This document shows, one piece after another, positions 1-5,658 of a stretch of DNA of 7,502 nucleotides (its first letter is position 1; every line of letters begins with the position of its first letter). The notes beneath the pieces are model-generated. The model was not told the DNA's origin. It saw only the letters and a program-made list of their open reading frames with translations, and ran no database searches. Where the stretch lies: positions 1-7,502 of the forward strand of contig JBBKWJ010000192.1 in NCBI GenBank assembly GCA_037968895.1. Reading direction: 5' to 3'. The stretch is from JBBKWJ01 sp037968895. GTDB taxonomy: Bacteria; Actinomycetota; Acidimicrobiia; Acidimicrobiales; SZUA-35. The position numbers and the translations under genes are program-made.

Positions 1-1
1 T

Positions 2-544
2 TCTACACCAGAAGTAACAACCACACCTGACAACCCGTCTGACGATGGGCACGTAACTGTTGCGGAAGATCCGCAAAACGAGCGAACAACGGATCAGCCC
101 GAGGCGAACCCCTCCACGCCAACGGCTGTCCCGACCGACCACGAAGCGCTGGCATTCAGTTCGCCAGCGACCATCGTGCCACTGTCGGTTCCGCTCGTAA
201 CAGGCGCACACGTATCAGTCATGGTGCAGGTTGTTGACGATGACAGTTCTGTCATCGACTGGTGTAATACCCGAGTCGACTGGGGCGATGGCTCAGTCTC
301 TCGGGTAGCTGGCGCCGGCGATGCTGCCTCGTGCACCGCATCATGCGAGTATGAGTCGACATCGTCGGACGCCAGCAACATTTCTTCAGGCGATAGTCCA
401 CGAGTGAACGAAGTCGTGCAGTTCGAACACGACTACACCGAAACCATCGATGTGGCGCCTCGTATCTTCGTGGCGACCGGCGACGGCTGTTCCTACACAC
501 TTGCCGAGCTACAGCTCCCCAAGTTCACCGTCGTCCCCGTCTAG
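2..544 (+). CDS. C-terminal part of a secreted PKD-like domain protein (5' end cut by window)
   Basis: The frame is open from base 2, so the start lies outside the window; 180 residues are visible before the TAG at 542-544. Visible residues 1 to about 55 are rich in Thr, Pro, Asp and Glu with no predicted fold, as in an extracellular stalk. From about residue 60 there is a beta-rich domain with DWGDGS at residues 93-98 and FEHDY at 141-145. These match the two hallmarks of PKD/Ig-like folds: the D-x-G-D-G turn and the later H-x-Y strand. Several Cys residues (in DWCN, SCTASC and DGCSY) suggest disulfides and an extracytoplasmic location. No catalytic motif is seen. Such modules usually act in adhesion or carbohydrate/protein binding, but the role here is unknown. 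A GTG at 176 could be taken as a start, but the open frame and similar composition upstream argue against it. It converges on the dehydrogenase gene to its right. Confidence 0.75.
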   Translation, partial: STPEVTTTPDNPSDDGHVTVAEDPQNERTTDQPEANPSTPTAVPTDHEALAFSSPATIVPLSVPLVTGAHVSVMVQVVDDDSSVIDWCNTRVDWGDGSVSRVAGAGDAASCTASCEYESTSSDASNISSGDSPRVNEVVQFEHDYTETIDVAPRIFVATGDGCSYTLAELQLPKFTVVPV

Positions 545-570
545 CTATATCCCTCGTCGCAGGTGCCTTT

Positions 571-590
571 AGCGCGGTGGTTGACCGCGG
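571..590. terminator. Short hairpin between convergent genes
   Basis: CGCGGT (573-578) and ACCGCG (584-589) form a perfect 6-bp stem with a 5-base loop, inside the 49-base gap between two converging stop codons. No T-run follows on either strand, so it is at best a weak or factor-assisted bidirectional terminator. Its position is the main argument for it. Confidence 0.3.
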
Positions 591-593
591 TAG

Positions 594-1421
594 CTACATG
601 CGGTGGGCGTGATCTCGCTTGATGTGCGCGAGTCGCTTCTCGACGAATGGCAGGAACTCGTTGGGGTGGGTCAGGATCCAGAACCGTTCGTTCTGAATGG
701 CTTCGAGGACGATGTCACCGACCTCGTCGGGGTCCATGCCGCCGGCTAATTCGTTGCGCAGACTCTCGAAGAACTTCTCCTCGAGCTTGTTGTTGTCGCG
801 GGTTTCGATGTTGTCGGGTCGCAGCCGTTCGCTCTGGGCAATGTTGGTGTCGATCGGCCCCGGGCACAAGACGCTGGCCCGCACGTCTGACTTGGCGAGC
901 TTGAGTTCGATACGAACAGTGTCCATGAGCGCAACCACGCCATGCTTGGCGACGTGATAGGCGCCGAGCACGGGTCCACAGGTCAGCCCGGCCATCGACG
1001 AGGTGGCGGTGATGTGGCCTTCGCCTTGTTCTTTGAGCAGAGGCAGGAAGGTTCGTACGCCGTAGACGACGGACCACAGGTCGACGTCCATCGTCCATCT
1101 CCAGTCATCGAGCGTCATGTCGTCGACGGTGCCGGGGATGCCGATACCAGCATTGTTCGACATGATGTGCACAGCACCGAATTCATCGAGTGCGGCTTGG
1201 GCGAGGGCTTGAATCTGTTCTTCCTTGGTCACATCGGTCGGCACCGCAATGGCGGCGTGGCCGTCGGCCTTGAGCTGATCGACCGAGGCGCTCAGGCGCT
1301 CGGCATCGATATCGGCGAGTACAAGGTTCATGCCGGCGCTCGCGAAGGAACGAGCCATGCCAAGCCCCATGCCGCCCGCTGCGCCGGTGATTACTGCCGT
1401 CTTGCCATCTACTTCGTACAT
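594..1421 (-). CDS. Classical SDR family NAD(P)-dependent oxidoreductase
   Basis: A complete 275-residue Rossmann-fold oxidoreductase of the classical short-chain dehydrogenase/reductase family; these enzymes oxidise an alcohol or reduce a carbonyl with NAD(P)(H) in the cytoplasm. Counting from the ATG at 1421, the cofactor motif TGAAGGMG is at 12-19, Asp37 ends the second strand (favouring NAD(H) over NADP(H)), NNAG is at 89-92, the catalytic Ser142 lies in TSSMAG, YHVAK gives Tyr155 and Lys159, and PGP is at 187-189. The Asn of the usual Asn-Ser-Tyr-Lys tetrad is replaced by Asp114 (in VDLWSV). A GTG at 1466 in the same frame would add 15 residues. I prefer 1421 because MYEVDGKTAVITG is the normal N-terminus of the family; neither start has a clear ribosome binding site. 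The C-terminal part (WILTHPNEF, about 248-256) is typical of a subgroup common in actinobacteria. The substrate is unknown. The gene stands alone and converges on the PKD-domain gene. Confidence 0.92.
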   Translation of the reverse strand: MYEVDGKTAVITGAAGGMGLGMARSFASAGMNLVLADIDAERLSASVDQLKADGHAAIAVPTDVTKEEQIQALAQAALDEFGAVHIMSNNAGIGIPGTVDDMTLDDWRWTMDVDLWSVVYGVRTFLPLLKEQGEGHITATSSMAGLTCGPVLGAYHVAKHGVVALMDTVRIELKLAKSDVRASVLCPGPIDTNIAQSERLRPDNIETRDNNKLEEKFFESLRNELAGGMDPDEVGDIVLEAIQNERFWILTHPNEFLPFVEKRLAHIKRDHAHRM

Positions 1422-1495
1422 GCCGGCGATCTTAGAGAAGGGTGTGACAGCGGTCCCAAACTGCACTGCGCCGGTCGGCTTTGCGTCGAGTGATC

Positions 1496-1645
1496 ATGAG
1501 CGCAAATCGCACAGCAACATCTGACCACTACGCGAATCTCGAGACGAACTTCGCCTTCGTCGCAAAGCGTGCCGACCAACTGACTGTTTGCAGGCAGGAG
1601 GGACGACTGCCGGGCCGTCTCGTGGGTTTCGGATCTGGCGAATGA
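1496..1645 (+). CDS. Small ORF, possible gene remnant running into the repeat
   Basis: This ATG-initiated, 49-codon frame is divergent from the SDR gene. Its first 30 or so residues (MSANRTATSDHYANLETNF, then AFVAKRADQLTV) have the balanced composition and amphipathic spacing of a real protein N-terminus, with mostly G or C at third codon positions in the middle part. From about residue 30 the frame enters the first copy of the direct repeat, becomes Arg/Gly-rich and stops at TGA (1643-1645). The ribosome binding site is weak (only a GAG about 6 bases upstream). I do not recognise a family. It may be a true small gene, the 5' remnant of a larger gene cut off by the repeat, or chance. Confidence 0.25.
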   Translation: MSANRTATSDHYANLETNFAFVAKRADQLTVCRQEGRLPGRLVGFGSGE

Positions 1646-1776
1646 GGCAACGCTTCGCGATTGCTGGAGCAGGCGAAGCCGAGCGGCATAACTGTTTGCA
1701 GGCAGGAGGGACGACTGCCGGGCCGTCTAGTGAGTTTCGGATCTGGCGAATGCCAGGAGCAGGCGAAGCCGAGCGG
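1583..1776. repeat. Imperfect tandem direct repeat, two copies (108 and 86 bp)
   Basis: Copy 1 spans 1583-1690 and copy 2 spans 1691-1776. The first 62 bases of each (1583-1644 and 1691-1752) differ at only two places (1621/1729 and 1625/1733). The last shared block of 21 bases (1666-1686 and 1756-1776) is identical. Between these blocks copy 1 carries 21 bases (1645-1665) and copy 2 only 3 (1753-1755), an 18-base difference. Inside each copy GGCAG and CTGCC can pair (1593-1597 with 1607-1611 in copy 1). In copy 2, CTGGC-GAAT-GCCAG (1743-1756) forms a perfect short hairpin. No transposase and no terminal inverted repeats are visible. The repeat lies wholly in the uvrB upstream region and may belong to a dispersed intergenic repeat family. 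Confidence 0.85.
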
Positions 1777-1788
1777 GGGTAGTCCGCC

Positions 1789-1810
1789 TTTCGGCGCTGG
1801 GGCGCCGAAA
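1789..1810. repeat. Perfect 9-bp inverted repeat (hairpin) after the tandem repeat
   Basis: TTTCGGCGC (1789-1797) and GCGCCGAAA (1802-1810) pair perfectly across the 4-base loop TGGG. No T-run follows on either strand, so it is not a canonical Rho-independent terminator. It sits 13 bases past the second repeat copy and 82 bases before uvrB. It could be an RNA hairpin, part of the repeat element, or a protein binding site. Confidence 0.6.
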
Positions 1811-1834
1811 CGCTGCGTGAGCTGAATGATCGAC

Positions 1835-1854
1835 GGTCCCGGGGACCTTTGTTT
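1835..1854 (+). terminator. Possible weak Rho-independent terminator upstream of uvrB
   Basis: GGTCC-CGG-GGACC (1835-1847) is a 5-bp GC-rich stem with a 3-base loop, followed at once by the T-rich run TTTGTTT (1848-1854). The order of parts suits a plus-strand terminator, but the stem is short. If it works, it would end any transcript coming from the small ORF and repeat region and insulate uvrB. Confidence 0.3.
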
Positions 1855-1863
1855 GCTGCGGGA

Positions 1864-1892
1864 CTGTCGTACCCCGCTGGTAGAACTACAGG
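1864..1892 (+). promoter_or_regulatory. Candidate leaderless, DNA-damage-type promoter of uvrB
   Basis: TAGAAC at 1881-1886 lies 12 to 7 bases before the uvrB ATG, where a -10 element sits when transcription begins at the start codon. No good Shine-Dalgarno sequence is present (only AGG touching the ATG), which fits a leaderless mRNA. CTGTCGTAC (1864-1872) is exactly 8 bases before TAGAAC; this spacing and the TGTCR core recall the actinobacterial RecA-NDp (PafBC-dependent) motif TTGTCRGTG-N8-TANNNT. Four of the nine upstream positions and the last base of the -10 do not match, so this is only suggestive. Confidence 0.3.
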
Positions 1893-3926
1893 ATGCCAGA
1901 AGTGCGCAATGTGCCGTTCGAAATGGTCACCGACTTCGAACCAGCCGGCGATCAACCCAAGGCAATCGAGCAATTGACCGAAGGCCTCAACACCGGTGCG
2001 CGTTTTCAGACGCTGTTGGGCATCACGGGCAGTGGCAAGAGCGCGACGATCGCATGGACAATCGAGCAAGTGCAGCGGCCGACCTTGGTTATTGCGCCGA
2101 ACAAGTCGCTGGCGGCGCAGCTGGCAAACGAGCTGCGAGAGTTCTTCCCCAACAACCGGGTCGAGTACTTCGTGTCGTACTACGACTATTACCAGCCCGA
2201 GGCGTATATGGCGTCGAGCGACACCTACATCGAGAAAGACAGCTCGGTCAACGACGAGATCGACCGGCTTCGCCATGCCAGCACGTCGGCGCTGCTGACC
2301 CGGCGTGACGTCATCATCGTGGCCTCGGTGTCGTGTATCTACGGCTTGGGCGCACCCGAGGGCTACGAAGGCAACCTGCTGTTGCTCGAACCGGGCCAAG
2401 AGATCGATCAGCGCGACATCCTGCGCAAGCTGATCGACATGCAGTACGAGCGCAACGACATGAACCTGGTGCGCGGCAATTTCCGGGTCAAGGGCGATGT
2501 CATCGAGCTGCACCCGGCCTACGAAGAGAACGCAATTCGCATCGAAATGTTCGGTGACGAGGTCGAGGCGATCCATCGGGTCGATGTCTTGACCGGTGAG
2601 CGATTGGGCACGCTCGACGAGCTCTGTGTATTTCCGGCGACCCACTATGTGGCCGGTGACGAACGCATGGCGGTCGCTGTTCAGCGCATCGAAGTCGAGC
2701 TGCAAGAGCGGCTCGCGTTGTTCGAAGAACAGGGCAAGTTGCTCGAAGCGCAGCGGCTGCGCATGCGCACCGAATACGACCTCGAGATGATGCAAGAGAT
2801 CGGTTTCTGCAACGGCATCGAGAACTACAGCGCACACATCGACGGACGCGAGCCGGGCGAACCGCCATATACCTTGCTCGACTATTTCCCCAAAGACTTC
2901 GTCACCGTGCTCGACGAAAGCCATGTCGCTGTGCCCCAGCTGCATGGCCAATACGCCGGCGACCGCAAACGCAAAGAGGTGCTGATCGAGCATGGCTTCC
3001 GGCTGCCATCGGCGGCCGACAACCGGCCGCTGAACTTCGACGAAGTCATGGCGCGATTCGGCCAGGTCGTGTTCCTGTCGGCAACACCAGGTCCCTACGA
3101 ACTCGACGTCAGCGATCAGATCGTCGAGCAGATCGTTCGCCCGACCGGGCTCGTTGATCCGCTGGTCGAAGTGCGGCCGACCAAAGGCCAGATCGACGAC
3201 CTGATCGAAGAGATCAACAAGCGCACCGAACGCGACGAGCGAGTGCTGGTCACAACGCTCACCAAGAAGATGAGCGAAGATCTCACCGACTATTTGCTCG
3301 AGCTCGGCGTGCGGGTGCGTTACCTGCACAGCGAGATCGACACCATCGAGCGCATCGAGATCCTGCGCGATCTTCGTTTGGGCGAGTTCGACGTGCTGGT
3401 TGGTATCAACCTGCTGCGAGAGGGTCTCGATCTACCCGAGGTCAGCCTGGTGGCCATTCTCGATGCCGACAAAGAGGGTTTCTTGCGCAGCGAGACATCG
3501 CTGATTCAGACGATGGGCCGTGCGGCTCGAAACGTCGACGGCCATGTCGTGATGTACGCCGACCAGATGACCCGCTCGATGACCGCTGCCATCGGTGAGA
3601 CCCAGCGGCGCCGGGCGGTGCAGCAGGCCTACAACAAAGAACACGGCATCGATCCTCAGACGATCACCAAAGCGGTGACCGACATCCTTGCGTTCCTGCG
3701 ACCAAACGAGCAAAAGGCGCCGTCGCCCAACGACGGCAAACGTTCGCGCAAACGCGACAAGCCACTGGCTGATCTGTCGAATATGCACAGCGACGACATC
3801 GAACGGCTCGTGCGCACCCTCGAAGAAGAGATGAACGAGGCCGCCGCCGACCTCCGATTCGAATACGCCGCCCGCCTCCGCGACGAAATCAAGGACCTCA
3901 AGCGCGAAATGCGCGAATCGGCCTAG
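1893..3926 (+). CDS. uvrB: UvrABC system protein B (excision repair helicase subunit)
   Basis: A complete 677-residue UvrB, close to the 660-700 usual for the family. It takes the lesion from UvrA, checks the damaged strand with limited ATP-driven helicase action and recruits UvrC for dual incision in nucleotide excision repair. Walker A GITGSGKS is at 43-50, the damage-probing beta-hairpin YYDYYQPEAY at 96-105, the UvrA-interacting domain at roughly 150-250, Walker B DESH at 341-344, SATPG at 396-400, the C-terminal helicase lobe at about 420-600 with LLREGLDLPE (507-516) and QTMGRAARN (539-547), and the UVR coiled-coil motif that contacts UvrC at about 635-670. A basic linker (about 602-628) separates the UVR motif. 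The ATG at 1893 gives the standard N-terminus (FEMVTDFEPAGDQPKAIE). The Walker A ends in Ser instead of the commoner Thr, as I recall for other actinobacterial UvrBs. It appears monocistronic; its stop is 6 bases from the stop of the convergent SDR. Confidence 0.98.
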   Translation: MPEVRNVPFEMVTDFEPAGDQPKAIEQLTEGLNTGARFQTLLGITGSGKSATIAWTIEQVQRPTLVIAPNKSLAAQLANELREFFPNNRVEYFVSYYDYYQPEAYMASSDTYIEKDSSVNDEIDRLRHASTSALLTRRDVIIVASVSCIYGLGAPEGYEGNLLLLEPGQEIDQRDILRKLIDMQYERNDMNLVRGNFRVKGDVIELHPAYEENAIRIEMFGDEVEAIHRVDVLTGERLGTLDELCVFPATHYVAGDERMAVAVQRIEVELQERLALFEEQGKLLEAQRLRMRTEYDLEMMQEIGFCNGIENYSAHIDGREPGEPPYTLLDYFPKDFVTVLDESHVAVPQLHGQYAGDRKRKEVLIEHGFRLPSAADNRPLNFDEVMARFGQVVFLSATPGPYELDVSDQIVEQIVRPTGLVDPLVEVRPTKGQIDDLIEEINKRTERDERVLVTTLTKKMSEDLTDYLLELGVRVRYLHSEIDTIERIEILRDLRLGEFDVLVGINLLREGLDLPEVSLVAILDADKEGFLRSETSLIQTMGRAARNVDGHVVMYADQMTRSMTAAIGETQRRRAVQQAYNKEHGIDPQTITKAVTDILAFLRPNEQKAPSPNDGKRSRKRDKPLADLSNMHSDDIERLVRTLEEEMNEAAADLRFEYAARLRDEIKDLKREMRESA

Positions 3927-3932
3927 CCCCGC

Positions 3933-4706
3933 CTACCAAATGCTCCATCCTCCGTCCACGACGAGGTCGTGTCCGTGGACGAAGCCTGAACCGTGGGAGG
4001 CGAGGAAGACGGTGGCGGTAACGAAGTCCTCTGGTGCCGCGTTCCTACCTACCGGAGTCTTGTCGGCGAGCTCACCCCAGACCGTCAGTACCTCGGGTGT
4101 CGGATCAGGATTCCATGTGATCATGCCAGGACTCAGGGAGTTGACGGTGACGCCGCTGCGGCCGATCTGACATGCGACGTAGCGCGTCAGGCCGTTGACT
4201 GCGTGCTTGGAGGCCGTGTAGGCACCGGCGCCACCATTTGGTCCGGTGTTACGCGGGTCCTGTCCGACGGATCCATAGATCGATGCGATGTTGATGACTC
4301 GCCCAAAGCCTCGTTCGATCATTGCCGGTGTGAGGAGGTGGATGAGTCGCATCGACGCTACAACATTGATGTCGTACGTCCCGAGCCAATCCTCTGGCGT
4401 CTGCTGGGGCCATGGTTTGATGAACGGATCGCCGCCTGCGTTGTTGACAAGGATGTCGATCTGTTCAGGAATCTCCGCCAACTCTTCGTAGATGGCGTCG
4501 TCGGTCAGGTCGCCGACGATATAGCGGTGATTTGAGTCGAGGGTCGAGAATGTCTCGGCGAGCCCGTCTGCGCTCCGGGCGACGCTGATGACGTGCGCTC
4601 CGTGCCCGGCGAGCCCTCGAACCAACGCTCTTCCCAGGCCCTTGCCACCGCCCGTGACAAGAGCGGTTCTTCCCGTCAAGTCGAACATATTCTTGTTGAT
4701 GTCCAT
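3933..4706 (-). CDS. SDR family oxidoreductase, downstream paralogue of a tandem pair
   Basis: A complete 257-residue classical SDR. The cofactor motif TGGGKGLG is at 18-25, VARS (42-45) after the second strand has Arg44 and Ser45 in place of an acidic residue and suggests NADP(H), and NNAGG is at 88-92. The full tetrad is present: Asn114, Ser142, Tyr163 and Lys167, the last two in YTASK. PGM is at 193-195, and the protein ends VVDGGWSIW. Twenty residues separate Ser142 from Tyr163, where 12 is usual, so there is an 8-residue insertion (GQDPR...GGAGAY). A similar SIYG-type insertion occurs in some sugar-acid or polyol dehydrogenases, so gluconate 5-dehydrogenase-like or 3-oxoacyl-ACP reductase labels would be typical automatic names, but the substrate is unknown. 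The open frame reaches 4904, but the ATG at 4706, preceded by AGGAG and purine-rich sequence, matches its paralogue's start. It lies 61 bases downstream of that paralogue, probably in one operon. Confidence 0.93.
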   Translation of the reverse strand: MDINKNMFDLTGRTALVTGGGKGLGRALVRGLAGHGAHVISVARSADGLAETFSTLDSNHRYIVGDLTDDAIYEELAEIPEQIDILVNNAGGDPFIKPWPQQTPEDWLGTYDINVVASMRLIHLLTPAMIERGFGRVINIASIYGSVGQDPRNTGPNGGAGAYTASKHAVNGLTRYVACQIGRSGVTVNSLSPGMITWNPDPTPEVLTVWGELADKTPVGRNAAPEDFVTATVFLASHGSGFVHGHDLVVDGGWSIW

Positions 4707-4725
4707 TACCTTCTTCTTCTCCTGT
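4707..4725 (-). promoter_or_regulatory. Purine-rich ribosome binding site deciding the downstream SDR start
   Basis: Read on the minus strand, AGGAG followed by an AAG-rich run and GGTA lies just before the ATG at 4706. It favours this start over upstream in-frame starts as far as 4904, which would run back through the neighbouring coding region. Confidence 0.55.
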
Positions 4726-4767
4726 AAATGTCCTGATCGCTTCTTGGTCCCGTTACTCACTGGGGAA

Positions 4768-5538
4768 TCACCAAATACTCCACCCACCGTCGACGACGAT
4801 ATTCGCACCGTTGACGAACGAAGAGCCTTCTGCTGACAGGAACACGACGGCCGTGACGAAGTCCTCTGGCTGACCGTTTCGACCGACTGGCGTCTTATCG
4901 GCATTTCGAGCGCGAATCTTGGCCCCCTCTTCGGTGGGCTTCGACCAGGCGATCATGCCAGGGCTCAGCGTGTTCACCGTGACGCCGGTGCCGCCCAGCT
5001 GTGCAGCCAAATAGTGAGTGAGCCCGATTGTGCCGTGCTTCGCTGCGGTGTAGGCGCCTGCGCCACCCGTCGACGAAGCCGACCGTGGATCCTGTCCTAA
5101 CGAGCCATAAATGGAGGAGACATTGATGATCCTCCCGAAGCCGCGCTCGGCCATCTTGGGACTCAACACTTTGATGAGTCGCATCGATGCAACTACGTTG
5201 ATCTCGAAGGTTCCGAGCCAGTCCTGCGGTGTCTGCTCTGGCCAAGGTTTGATGAAAGGGTCTCCGCCGGCGTTGTTGACCAGGATGTCGATCGGTTCTG
5301 CTATCTGGTCAAGTGTTTCATATAACGAATCATCCGTCAGGTCTCCCACGATGTAGTGATGCTCGGGCCCGATGGCGGAAAATGTTTCGGCCAGACCGTC
5401 GGCGCTTCGGGCGACGCTGATCACCCGTGCACCGTGTCCAGCCAACCCGTGTACCAGTGCTCTCCCAAGCCCGTATCCCCCGCCAGTTACTAGGGCTGTA
5501 CGCCCTGTGAGGTCGAACATGTTGCTGCCGATGTCCAT
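4768..5538 (-). CDS. SDR family oxidoreductase, upstream paralogue of a tandem pair
   Basis: A complete 256-residue classical SDR, about 72% identical to the next gene downstream by hand count, nearly identical in the cofactor half and most divergent at about 200-212 (substrate-loop region). TGGGYGLG is at 18-25, VARS at 42-45 suggests NADP(H), NNAGG is at 88-92, the tetrad is Asn114, Ser142, Tyr163 and Lys167 (YTAAK), and the C-terminus is again VVDGGWSIW. The same 8-residue insertion separates Ser142 from Tyr163. The start is the ATG at 5538, with AGGAGAG five bases upstream on the minus strand; a longer frame to 5631 lacks support and would use the regulatory region. It is the first gene of the minus-strand pair and is divergent from the ABC importer lipoprotein, suggesting a shared catabolic role. 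The substrate is not known. Confidence 0.93.
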   Translation of the reverse strand: MDIGSNMFDLTGRTALVTGGGYGLGRALVHGLAGHGARVISVARSADGLAETFSAIGPEHHYIVGDLTDDSLYETLDQIAEPIDILVNNAGGDPFIKPWPEQTPQDWLGTFEINVVASMRLIKVLSPKMAERGFGRIINVSSIYGSLGQDPRSASSTGGAGAYTAAKHGTIGLTHYLAAQLGGTGVTVNTLSPGMIAWSKPTEEGAKIRARNADKTPVGRNGQPEDFVTAVVFLSAEGSSFVNGANIVVDGGWSIW

Positions 5539-5546
5539 CAATTCTC
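5539..5546 (-). promoter_or_regulatory. Strong Shine-Dalgarno for the upstream SDR (core 5544-5550)
   Basis: The plus strand at 5544-5550 is CTCTCCT, so the minus strand reads AGGAGAG and then AATTG before the ATG at 5538. This near-ideal site fixes the start and excludes the longer frame that begins at 5631. Confidence 0.7.
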
Positions 5547-5596
5547 TCCTGGAGCGGGGGTTCGGATCGCTGGCGAGCCGACATCTGGTGACGTCG

Positions 5597-5624
5597 AATT
5601 TACCCGAATTGCCATGATGCACAA
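5597..5624 (-). promoter_or_regulatory. Weak candidate promoter for the SDR pair
   Basis: On the minus strand TTGTGC (plus bases 5619-5624) is followed after 16 bases by TAAATT (5597-5602), about 60 bases upstream of the ATG at 5538. Both boxes match the housekeeping consensus only partly. Confidence 0.22.
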
Positions 5625-5630
5625 GATCCA

Positions 5631-5651
5631 TTCGACAAGCTCAGCGCTTGT
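5631..5651. repeat. Fragment resembling a widely dispersed short repeat, with hairpin
   Basis: TTCGACAAGCTCAG (5631-5644; complement CTGAGCTTGTCGAA) matches, from memory, the core of a short repeat found between genes in many unrelated bacteria. Here ACAAGC (5635-5640) and GCTTGT (5646-5651) also pair perfectly across a 5-base loop. No longer element, transposase or target duplication is visible. Confidence 0.4.
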
Positions 5652-5658
5652 GAGTATA

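Noticed and set aside
942..1493. A 183-codon plus-strand frame over the first SDR.
   Set aside because: The minus-strand SDR has a complete set of family motifs over the same bases; this frame has none.
1543..1561. GACGAA / TTCGTC inverted repeat considered as an SOS (LexA) box for uvrB.
   Set aside because: It lacks the actinobacterial GAAC-N4-GTTC form and lies more than 300 bases upstream of uvrB, inside the small ORF.
1583..1776. CRISPR array.
   Set aside because: There are only two long copies directly abutting, with no spacer-repeat alternation and no cas genes.
1583..1810. Insertion sequence or integron attachment site.
   Set aside because: There is no transposase or integrase gene, no terminal inverted repeats, no target-site duplication and no recognisable attC core.
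1494..3329. A 611-codon open frame on the minus strand opposite uvrB.
   Set aside because: It is the antisense shadow of a well-conserved uvrB. GC-rich codon use keeps this frame open, its composition is rich in His, Val, Asp and Leu, and it runs through the repeat without any recognisable domain.
4707..4904. An N-terminal extension of 66 residues for the SDR at 3933-4706.
   Set aside because: It would overlap the end of the paralogous SDR, has low-quality composition, and the ATG at 4706 has a purine-rich ribosome binding site and matches the paralogue's N-terminus.
5539..5631. An N-terminal extension of 31 residues for the SDR at 4768-5538.
   Set aside because: AGGAGAG lies directly before the ATG at 5538, and the extra residues do not resemble an SDR N-terminus.
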